DNA of 64,000 nt, taken from positions 62,001 through 126,000 of the IMG/VR virus record IMGVR_UViG_3300046167_000825; one strand, given 5' to 3'. This DNA is from a virus. The position numbers were made by a program, and so were the translations under genes. How positions within the stretch are numbered: the first letter of the stretch is position 1; every line of letters starts with the position of its first letter. Shown here in pieces: positions 57,301 to 64,000 of this stretch. The notes beneath the pieces are model-generated. The model ran no database searches. It was not told the origin of the DNA and worked only from the letters and a program-made list of their open reading frames with translations.

Positions 57301-57833
57301 ATCTATCGGATTTCAATAACGATCTCACGATTGCGTACGACACCTTGACTGGCAGACCGACTCTGTTCGATGGTCAGTACAGTTCTTTGACGGGAACTCC
57401 GAGTATCCCTTCTGCTATCAATGACCTCTCAATGCCAAATGGTGGCTCAAATGGCGATGTTCTCACAAGGAATGGGAATGATGTTGAGTACACTGACACT
57501 AAAGATATCCACTTGGACAGTATTTACGCCCATTCGATGTTGGCACAAGGCAACCCCACCAAACCAGTCGTAGCAGAGTTCGGGAAACTCCACTTCATCT
57601 CGTTGGTTGACCAGCATGTCACGCTGAATCTCCCAGCCGCTTCAAGTGTCGGGAACTTCAAGACAATCAAAATCAAACTCATAGAAAGATCGGGTGAATG
57701 GACATTGACTATCAAACCCGATGGGACAGACGAGATAGATAAAGCCAATGCCGATATCGTGTGGAATAACAACACCTTCTTGATGAAATCAATCACGCTA
57801 TATTCAGACGGCTCTAACTGGTGGTTAATCTAA
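54315..57833 (+). CDS. tail fibre/spike protein with beta-helix and collagen-like end
   Basis: 1172 residues, site TGGAG. N-terminal attachment domain and beta-helix (VVHVDSNLGTQGYGDFATIQ; VLINEGVYEETLTLQPFVHL) match the gene before it. A middle domain (INDGQAVFISGANGASGQLK, GLVRGIDTSGLAGAVGDPVY) is of a type common in phage fibres. Near 960-1060 come tandem repeats NNLTGKPTLLSDFTND, YDTLTGRPTLFDGQYSSLTG typical of fibre shafts. The end (HVTLNLPAASSVGNFKTIKI) resembles a C-terminal beta tip. Its stop overlaps the next ATG (TAATG). Confidence 0.82.
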   Translation: MAIASIKSTRNSDPATSLVDSSREDVLSGDVITLESIGVGVTTHSWSIMFSPDGSSASLTSTNAAVTQFAIDEEGSYLLRLIVDAGLPTEHSMYVRHRVLTQFAGLQLVAAGERRDEEAIIPNDIGIYGWAYEQNGNLRKILEILKPIAMSGRVVHVDSNLGTQGYGDFATIQEAIDFSVLDGASESQPYVVLINEGVYEETLTLQPFVHLVGTQHKSTQDVPDLTAKPKLSPRVVVKSEVSHDATLTANSELAILVGLHFLCEVTTANPMFAKTGEGVLQANACTFEGTAITVGQGALIDLQEGRFVGMDCRFRMDETGDIGNFAFLQSGEDTTSLLDSCVFTAPSCLAINPNQHNVGGVINVLRDCIVSSAQYGLATNGTSTVINSSLRDGVENISINWLGSSYGVSNSGNSEQTILFSEIEGDIYWNKDNTNHNNTLKVGAVVFETLNESGTGSAISVEALANALSISFDNTLSSLVSTNVQDALSELESLLANKVESAVNIGTGSEVFKQKTGTDLELRTVLGTGGINVALSGTGDELEISYTGAGVSNQINQDDSSVVVTDTGVLATIDFTINATNEWRIDGVGDLLSMNGGALGASTSYIPSLYLEALQWDVTTGVTVSEGQMAWNDTAGTMDIGLKGGNVTLQVGQEEVFHAVNDDTTQINDGQAVFISGANGASGQLKVQRASYDTANAHSCVGLATENLIYPNGQGFVTTFGLVRGIDTSGLAGAVGDPVYLEVDGDLTTVKPDAATNINHRTVEIGYLVKKGNNGQIFVRVRDVHLENWQEDASGNLLPLQNNAFNIGSPSYIVNSIYANAYNSIRFIDPSTTEEFHFRVDTTSSMPRMKIGDMFVAGVPDTENMENMPPLALAEITTMKAEGFRPLLWDVSGNGQHILIKDAVQNVTPSVLKLGDKEIVTLSEDDFLISDDAHDTFMVYSTTEHTWRTQSKASMTVPYNNLTGKPTLLSDFTNDVGFLTTVGNIDYNQISNTPSDLSDFNNDLTIAYDTLTGRPTLFDGQYSSLTGTPSIPSAINDLSMPNGGSNGDVLTRNGNDVEYTDTKDIHLDSIYAHSMLAQGNPTKPVVAEFGKLHFISLVDQHVTLNLPAASSVGNFKTIKIKLIERSGEWTLTIKPDGTDEIDKANADIVWNNNTFLMKSITLYSDGSNWWLI

Positions 57834-60800
57834 TGGGATTATTCTTACCCTCAAATGGTATCTCAACCTACGGCTACGGTGGTTATGGTGTTGCTCCTTT
57901 CGGGGCGACAAATCCACCCACACAGCAAAGCCTTATTTCGGGTTTCGGTCAAAGTCTTATCTTTGGTGGAGTCAGCACCTTCCCAGCACCACCCATTGCT
58001 TCAGTCGATGGCTTCGGTGGGCATTTCGGTCTTGGGGTTTATGGTACAAGAGGAACAAGTCTCACGAGAGTCAGTTCAGCGAGAGCAGTGGATGGGAACA
58101 CCCTCGAAATCTTCTTTTCGGCTGATGTCCTAGAGGATGCTTCTTATTATGCTGTGGCTTCTTACAAGATTCTTGAAACACTTGGTGCGGCATGTGATAT
58201 CACTAGCGTGGAAAAGGGTCGGGTCGGAGAACTAGGGCTTAGTTCTGTCATTGTCAAACACAACGGAACGACAATGGGAGGCTATTACCAAGTCCTCGTA
58301 GAGAATCTCACAGACACCTCCCATAATCCAATACTCCCAGAAGAAGGTTCAAAAGCCTTCTTCTGTGGATTAAGACCTACCACAGAAGTTTCTGCCGAAT
58401 CTATTGACGGCAATGTCATTATCACTTTCAATGAAGGAATCGAAAGTGGAGGAGATGACACCTCTAATTACTTGTGGGAATATGATTATCCAGTAAATGT
58501 CACCGTGACAAATATCTCCCAACCCCAAGAAAATAAGGTCGAACTAGAACTACAAGGTTTGACACATACTGACTATTTACTCACGCTGGGAAGACTTCCC
58601 AGCATCCTATTCTCTGATAATGTGGGTTCAAACTATGTTTTTACGGGATTAGGGGAGGCTTCGAGAGTTCCTTCTGGGTTATTAATTTCTAAAGAACAGA
58701 ATGATGCTTTCCTAGTTCGCTTTCCCGATGAGCATGGGGATATCCAACCCAACTCGGCTTACACCGTAGAACTCTCCTTTGATTTGAGCACACCTCACAT
58801 CCGACCTTATTATCTGACAGAACCCGTCATGGAGATATTTGTTTCGGATGGTTTGGTTGAGATTGGTTTGGTGTTCAAAGAGATAGATGGTGTTGGTGTC
58901 ATTGAGATGAACAGTGGTCTTTATTCAACTCAAGTCATCTCTGATTGGAGAAGAACTCGTCAAGATTTGAAACTCATTCGGAATGAGAGATATGGTTTTT
59001 ATGCCCTTGAGGTAAATGGGGCATGTTTGCTTTCTATTCCATTGGGTTCTTTGACGGGGATTGATGTACATGGAGTGGGAGTTTCCTTTAACTTCAATCC
59101 GTATTATCGGTTGTTACACTTCCTTATAGAAAAGGTTATCTTCACGGCTTCTCAGACGATATATACCACCTCTGGGAACTTTATCCATAACAGTGTCTTG
59201 AACATACGAGGGAACTCCACCTCCGTCCAAGAGATACTCCTAACCCAACACGGCCCCCTCACTAAAGGATGGGGAGATGCAACGCCCGCCACTGATCAAG
59301 ATGTGGCTGTGTTTGTTAATGGTGTGGCAGTTGAAGTTGAGGCTGTCAATCCTTACGAGGGTGCAATCCAGCCTCTCATTCCTATCCCTTTAATGCCTAG
59401 TGGTCTGATTGATGTGCGTGTTGATTACAAGTGGCACAAAAGCCCTATTATGCAGATGGCTGGATTGAATACGGAGGGTTTGACACTGAATAAATGGGAC
59501 AGAGCAAATCATCTCCATGACACCAGACCCAACAACTCCTCAAGAGGGAAAGAGAACATAGGGAGATTCCCCTTCGGTGTGGTGTTGCCATTCGGAGAAC
59601 GCAAACAACCAAAACTGGTTTCCCACAGATACATTGGTTTTGAGCGAGATTACAGTGCTGTTCTGAACTCACCCACCACAATGATGTTGAACCAAGACCC
59701 ACATAGAGTGGCTATCCCCGAACTACACGAGATGGTGAATGGGGAGGTACATTCTCTCGATGGGAACTCCACGCCCAGCGACAATGGTTGGGGCGTGTCT
59801 GAGATAAGTGCGAATATCAATGGTGACGGGACATTCACGACAAATGGGAAGGGTCAGTTCTATAAAGAGATAGACTTCGCTTTCCCTAAGAGTGTGGTGT
59901 TTGCCTCTCGATTCCAAGTGAAAGAATATGAACTGACGGGTGTCTTCACCAATGTCGCCTTCGGTGTGAAAACAAATCATTTTTTACACATGGTGGGGAT
60001 GCTAGAAATAAATGGTGTGCAGCACATTGGACTTTGCACGAACTTCGATGAACCCCATCTGCAAGATTCTTGGAATATCGGACTCGAACAGACAGTCGAT
60101 CTCATCTCGCAAAATCAATTCAAGATCGCCACAGAGGATTACCCCCTCGTTTCGTCATTGGCAACCCTTCGCTTCCAAGTCTTTAATGGCACGCAAGTCG
60201 GAACATACACTGTGATTGAAGCGACACCCCTAACTACTGGGGAAACAATCGTGGAGTTCAGCCCTCCAATGTCAGCCCCATACACCGAATGGGAAAATAG
60301 CCCCGTCACGCTGAACTTTGAGCATCTGTTCTCGGATTTCAATCAGACTTATCGGTTGGTGTCTAACACCGAAAGCCGTGAGGTGCAGTTGTTTATTGGT
60401 GGGGCAGTCAGTGGATTGGCGTTTGAAGACGTGGTTGAAACCACCGTTGTGCGAACTAGAGATGCCTTCAACTTCACAGAAGGTGTTTTCTCTGGAGGAC
60501 TACTAAGCAACGGCTACAAAAACACGACAATTGATTATTCATTGATTCAATTCGGAACGACACCCAAGAACGCTCTCTTGTACTCAAGGGGACATGTCAT
60601 CTCTGAGCATTTCTCCCAAGTTCCAAGTGATTGGTTCGTGCTAGGGGATTACGGACAAGCAATCATAGATGTCGACCGTATGGATTTGAGAGGGCAAGGG
60701 GGATACACTTTCCACCGTATTGAGCCTTTCTTCCAAAAGAAAGTCATTTCCGATACAGATTTATTCTTCCAAGTGGATGAAGGCGATATCGAAGTTCGAG

Positions 60801-62998
60801 TGGATGACGGAGTGCGGCTCATCTTATTCAAGAATCTTCTATTTGATACAGATGTCTCTGGGAAGAAACACCTCGTCAATCTCACGAAGGAAGTTCTGAA
60901 TGGGAGTTTAAGTTTTGAGGAGGCTGACTGGGAAACAACGGCTCTCTACTCTCAACTGAATGACATATATCATATAGCACATGGAACAATTGCCCCTAGT
61001 CCTATCCCTTGTGATTATCAACCCCCCAAGTTTGAAGCCAAGAAAGATATCACACCGAATGGTCAAGGGTTGTCCATTGAGTTCCGACTCCAACAAGTGA
61101 AGTGGGATGGGGGTCTTAGCGGGACTTCGCTGCTGTTCCAGCAAGGCGATTATTCCGTGCTAGTTCAGTTCGGAAATAATGAGTTCACAGTAGGTTTGCC
61201 AACGGGCGTGGTAAATACATACCCTTTCATGCACATAGGGGAATACCACACCTACCGATTGGTTCTCGATGTCATAACATCAACCTTAAATATCCTTGCA
61301 GACGACACCCTTGTAGATTCATTAGCCCTCCCTCTGTTCGCTGACATCTCTGACCCAAGTGTTGTTATCACCAGTGAGGAAGAGTGCTTGCTAGACTATC
61401 TCACGGTTCTCCAAAGACCCAACGCCACAGCCCAACGAACAATCGGTGTGTGGAAACAAGGAGTTCAGACAGACTTAGACTCGTGGGAAGTGCCAAGAAC
61501 AGATTCCCATTTCCTCCCCAACAGTTCAAGCATTTCCGTGATAGAAGAAATGGACTGGCGAGAGATGATGGATGTACGCCTCCACCGAGATGCTGGGTGG
61601 GGTTTGACCTTGTATCGGACAGACTTAGCCCCACCACCTTATTTTGATGGTGTGTGGGCAACCGAAACGACCGACCCCTCTGCTGGTTGGATTAACATCG
61701 AATATGATGATTTACCCCCGTCAGAAAGTCCAGTGGGAATGATTTCTTTTGGGGCTGACATTGGGTACTCCGTGTGGCGACTGTTCCGTTATCGTATGTA
61801 CCTCACAGCGAAGGAAGATTGGAGTTCGCCCCACCACATGATTCTCAACCAAGCAAATGTGCTGACCTCCGATGAGATACACAAGGACATCACAATTGAG
61901 TTGTGTGAAGTGGAGAGTCTTTCCAACCAAGTGATTAGTTTAATCCCGACTGATTTGTTTGCAGAGAATATCTTTGTGGTGCGAGTGGAAGACATCGTTC
62001 TCCCTAGTTCGATGTGGGAGTTCGATGAACAATCTCAGAGTATCTTCGTGAAACAGCCATTGGGTTTCACGGAGGGTAAGCCCTACATTGGATTGGTTCA
62101 TAGCCATGAGGGAATCTTGATGGTGGGGGAGTATCACATTGAGGATGCGAACCAAGAGATTCTTGAGATACGGGAACATTACACAGCCCACATCTCTTAC
62201 GCCCCCTCTAGGACAACTCGGACAAAGACTTATCTGAAAAACCAAGAGGTTCTTTCTTCCATCACTTTATTGAATGAAGGAACACCTCCCGTACCCAAGT
62301 CGCAGATTGCAGATGCCATCAGAGAAGTCGTCTTTGGTTCGGGTGTTAATATAGTTCAAGATGTCTTGAACAATGACCCCGACTTCTTCTTAAATGACCC
62401 TTCCAAGTCTGTCCAGTTCAGAGATCCCAATGAAAGATATGAAAACTTAGAGTTCATTGAGAAGGAACTCGGTTCAGATGAACCCATCACGATTGCTTGC
62501 GATGACTTCAACGAGATCGATATCAGAGGCTCAAAGTTCTCAGAGAATGTGGAGGTCGTGAAGCAAACCCCTCAACAAATCGGTCATGTCATGCACTTAT
62601 CTGGTGGGGCATATCTAGGGAAGACACTCGGGGGGACAAATGCCGTTCTGTACCCCAATGCTCCCGCCACACAAGTAGGGAAAGGATCAGTCCAACGACA
62701 ATGTCTTATTAAACTTAGTGTGAAATCTATTCTGAGAGGGAACACGGAAGAAGCCCTAGAAGAAACAATCCCAACCCCAAATGACGGGGGGTCTTGTGAT
62801 ATGGTTCTCACAGATTATGCCAACCTACACACGCACATCGCTCCTTGGGGTACTATGATAGCGTTAGGTCAGAACTCATTGTTGTACGGTGCTAGTTCTG
62901 TTCAACCAACTGGCGTGCCAAGTTCTGGCACGGGGGTGACCCTTGAAGGAGGACTCCCTTTACCTCAACCAACCACAACTACAATAACTGTTCCATAA
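57833..62998 (+). CDS. very large virion protein (1721 aa), tail fibre or baseplate
   Basis: Start at 57833, where the ATG overlaps the previous stop; an ATG at 57821 lies inside that gene. The N-terminus is Gly/Tyr-rich (GISTYGYGGYGVAPFGATNP). Several beta-sandwich segments follow, including ISSARAVDGNTLEIFFSADV-type fibronectin-like strands (read as VSSARAVDGNTLEIFF) and lectin/laminin-G-like stretches (GLSIEFRLQQVKWDGGLSGT; YHTYRLVLDVITSTLNILAD). The C-terminal ~250 residues look like a separate domain. It could link fibres to the baseplate or bind a surface glycan. No catalytic motif recognised. Confidence 0.7.
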   Translation: MGLFLPSNGISTYGYGGYGVAPFGATNPPTQQSLISGFGQSLIFGGVSTFPAPPIASVDGFGGHFGLGVYGTRGTSLTRVSSARAVDGNTLEIFFSADVLEDASYYAVASYKILETLGAACDITSVEKGRVGELGLSSVIVKHNGTTMGGYYQVLVENLTDTSHNPILPEEGSKAFFCGLRPTTEVSAESIDGNVIITFNEGIESGGDDTSNYLWEYDYPVNVTVTNISQPQENKVELELQGLTHTDYLLTLGRLPSILFSDNVGSNYVFTGLGEASRVPSGLLISKEQNDAFLVRFPDEHGDIQPNSAYTVELSFDLSTPHIRPYYLTEPVMEIFVSDGLVEIGLVFKEIDGVGVIEMNSGLYSTQVISDWRRTRQDLKLIRNERYGFYALEVNGACLLSIPLGSLTGIDVHGVGVSFNFNPYYRLLHFLIEKVIFTASQTIYTTSGNFIHNSVLNIRGNSTSVQEILLTQHGPLTKGWGDATPATDQDVAVFVNGVAVEVEAVNPYEGAIQPLIPIPLMPSGLIDVRVDYKWHKSPIMQMAGLNTEGLTLNKWDRANHLHDTRPNNSSRGKENIGRFPFGVVLPFGERKQPKLVSHRYIGFERDYSAVLNSPTTMMLNQDPHRVAIPELHEMVNGEVHSLDGNSTPSDNGWGVSEISANINGDGTFTTNGKGQFYKEIDFAFPKSVVFASRFQVKEYELTGVFTNVAFGVKTNHFLHMVGMLEINGVQHIGLCTNFDEPHLQDSWNIGLEQTVDLISQNQFKIATEDYPLVSSLATLRFQVFNGTQVGTYTVIEATPLTTGETIVEFSPPMSAPYTEWENSPVTLNFEHLFSDFNQTYRLVSNTESREVQLFIGGAVSGLAFEDVVETTVVRTRDAFNFTEGVFSGGLLSNGYKNTTIDYSLIQFGTTPKNALLYSRGHVISEHFSQVPSDWFVLGDYGQAIIDVDRMDLRGQGGYTFHRIEPFFQKKVISDTDLFFQVDEGDIEVRVDDGVRLILFKNLLFDTDVSGKKHLVNLTKEVLNGSLSFEEADWETTALYSQLNDIYHIAHGTIAPSPIPCDYQPPKFEAKKDITPNGQGLSIEFRLQQVKWDGGLSGTSLLFQQGDYSVLVQFGNNEFTVGLPTGVVNTYPFMHIGEYHTYRLVLDVITSTLNILADDTLVDSLALPLFADISDPSVVITSEEECLLDYLTVLQRPNATAQRTIGVWKQGVQTDLDSWEVPRTDSHFLPNSSSISVIEEMDWREMMDVRLHRDAGWGLTLYRTDLAPPPYFDGVWATETTDPSAGWINIEYDDLPPSESPVGMISFGADIGYSVWRLFRYRMYLTAKEDWSSPHHMILNQANVLTSDEIHKDITIELCEVESLSNQVISLIPTDLFAENIFVVRVEDIVLPSSMWEFDEQSQSIFVKQPLGFTEGKPYIGLVHSHEGILMVGEYHIEDANQEILEIREHYTAHISYAPSRTTRTKTYLKNQEVLSSITLLNEGTPPVPKSQIADAIREVVFGSGVNIVQDVLNNDPDFFLNDPSKSVQFRDPNERYENLEFIEKELGSDEPITIACDDFNEIDIRGSKFSENVEVVKQTPQQIGHVMHLSGGAYLGKTLGGTNAVLYPNAPATQVGKGSVQRQCLIKLSVKSILRGNTEEALEETIPTPNDGGSCDMVLTDYANLHTHIAPWGTMIALGQNSLLYGASSVQPTGVPSSGTGVTLEGGLPLPQPTTTTITVP

Positions 62999-63047
62999 TT
63001 CTTCTATTGAAAGAAATAGATAACCCCAACACATTGGTGGAGATAAA

Positions 63048-63677
63048 ATGAAAAAAGATAAAATGAATCCTATGCGTGAAAATCTGAATGTCGGTTTCCA
63101 ACTAGCCCCTAGTGAAATTGGACAGTTTGTTAAGAAGGGGAGCATCATATTTGATATGTATGATCACGCAACGGGCGAGAGAACGTACTTCGAGAAAGAC
63201 AATGTCATTACATTGGATGCTGGTATCCACGCTGCTCGTTTATTCAAAGACAATGCCGAACCGAACTTCGGGATGTTTATGTTAGCGTGTGGGACGGGTG
63301 CAACTGGTGCGTTGTTATCCCCCGATGCTCCAGACCCCCGTCAGAGAAAACTCAACAACGAAATTGAAAGAAAAGGTTTCTCAGCAACAACTTTCAGAGA
63401 CTCTTTAGGGAACGCTGTGGCTTACCCCACCAACATTGTGGATTTCACATGCACTTACGGTGAAGCAGAAGCAGTGGGGCCTCTCAACGAAATGGGTTTA
63501 TTATCACCCCTTTCAGAGAACCCAGCCCAAAAGACACCGAACCCAAATAACTTCCCAACTAGAGATACAACAGTGGATGTCACGCAATATGATGTTCTTC
63601 TGAACTATCTCACTTTTGGTGTGATCACCAAGCCCTCAACGGCTACCCTAAGCATTTCCTGGCGAATTACGTTTTAA
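63048..63677 (+). CDS. virion protein, tail fibre region, 209 aa
   Basis: Site GGTGGAG. Domain-like start (VKKGSIIFDMYDHATGERTY, then NVITLDAGIHAARLFKD) and an Ala/Gly-rich loop (ACGTGATGALLSPDAPD), then beta strands ending in TATLSISWRITF, a pattern seen at the end of virion assembly and fibre-attachment proteins. It lies between two large tail genes. Family not recognised; structural role inferred. Confidence 0.65.
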   Translation: MKKDKMNPMRENLNVGFQLAPSEIGQFVKKGSIIFDMYDHATGERTYFEKDNVITLDAGIHAARLFKDNAEPNFGMFMLACGTGATGALLSPDAPDPRQRKLNNEIERKGFSATTFRDSLGNAVAYPTNIVDFTCTYGEAEAVGPLNEMGLLSPLSENPAQKTPNPNNFPTRDTTVDVTQYDVLLNYLTFGVITKPSTATLSISWRITF

Positions 63678-63727
63678 GAGATGTTTGGGATTTTGGGTTT
63701 TTTATAGATTTATGGAGATAGGATAAC

Positions 63728-64000
63728 ATGGCAATACATAAGAAATATTATACGGGTTCGACAGTATCAAGGGATTTGCCCACTGGCGAGCATTCGTTTT
63801 CTCAAGTGGTGTATCAGAGTGGTAAGCCCATTCTCGATGCTGAACTCAACCACGATCAAGATATCAAGCAAGAGATTCAGAAACTCTTAGGAGATGTCCA
63901 TCTTCCCTCTGGGTTCTTCCGTCATCAAACTAGACGGGACAACGAGGCTCAAGATTTTGAGTATGTGGCTGACACCAATACCTTCTTGATAAATAAACTT
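63728..64000 (+). CDS. virion/baseplate protein (partial, runs off the right edge)
   Basis: ATG at 63728 (site GGAGATAGG) opens a frame that continues past 64000; 91 codons are visible. MAIHKKYYTGSTVSRDLPTG, then FSQVVYQSGKPILDAELNHD and QEIQKLLGDVHLPSGFF. The 'VVYQ-x-G-x-P-x-LDAELN' opening is a pattern I associate with large baseplate or fibre-attachment proteins of several myovirus-like phages. Only the beginning is present, so the assignment is provisional. Confidence 0.6.
   Translation, partial: MAIHKKYYTGSTVSRDLPTGEHSFSQVVYQSGKPILDAELNHDQDIKQEIQKLLGDVHLPSGFFRHQTRRDNEAQDFEYVADTNTFLINKL

Noticed and set aside
1-64000. tRNA genes, CRISPR arrays, insertion sequences, integrase and attachment sites
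   Set aside because: No cloverleaf, regular repeat-spacer series, transposase or recombinase motif was noticed by eye; a dedicated scan could still find short ones.

Overview
The window is part of the genome of a large tailed bacteriophage (Caudoviricetes). It carries tail, baseplate and fibre genes at both ends and an endolysin. The centre holds a replication and nucleotide set: a family A DNA polymerase, a DnaB-like helicase, a SNF2-type ATPase, a Rad52-like annealing protein, a DEDD exonuclease, dUTPase and a thymidine-kinase-like protein. Genes are dense, many overlap as ATGA or TAATG, and most have clear Shine-Dalgarno sites. No terminase, portal, capsid, tail tube, tRNA or CRISPR array was seen, so the head genes lie elsewhere. 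The host cannot be named from this sequence; the endolysin only shows a bacterium with peptidoglycan.

Layout. 1-2014 (minus): baseplate or spike-like proteins. 2101-6341 (plus): virion proteins and the amidase endolysin. 6388-10598: small proteins of mostly unknown function, including a KH-domain protein. 10668-17140: a DnaQ-like exonuclease, then three large tandem paralogues that each contain a GNAT-like domain. 17248-23090: 2H-phosphoesterase-like protein, small proteins, SNF2 ATPase, zinc protein, DnaB-like helicase. 23149-31649: a DNA-methyltransferase and homing-endonuclease cluster with small genes. 31703-43985: DNA polymerase, then a long operon of small genes with dUTPase, methyltransferase fragments, PLD-like, FmdB-like, MT-A70 and thymidine-kinase-like proteins. 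44039-44751 (plus) meets a minus-strand operon (44732-46863). 47003-48313: Rad52-like and one unknown gene. 48228-51746 (minus): two small genes and a long coiled-coil fibre. 51906-64000 (plus): large fibre and baseplate genes.

Most striking system. The second methyltransferase gene (25351-27261) carries an intein of 427 residues. Its splicing blocks are in frame with the host protein. The space where an endonuclease domain would normally sit instead encodes a complete zinc-finger HNH endonuclease in the +1 frame (25796-26851), with its own strong Shine-Dalgarno. The intein frame stays open through the whole HNH gene, so about 1 kb is read in two frames. A related free-standing HNH gene follows at 27330.

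Two other patterns stand out. First, a phage DNA methyltransferase of the usual single-chain type exists here as one complete three-module gene with internal start sites, as isolated first modules, as isolated middle modules, and as one relic of 14 codons. Second, eleven copies of a promoter-like element (GGGATCGN, exactly 15 bases, YCGTATA) stand 26-38 bases before start codons of the non-structural genes on both strands. This indicates a dedicated promoter class unlike sigma-70 sites.
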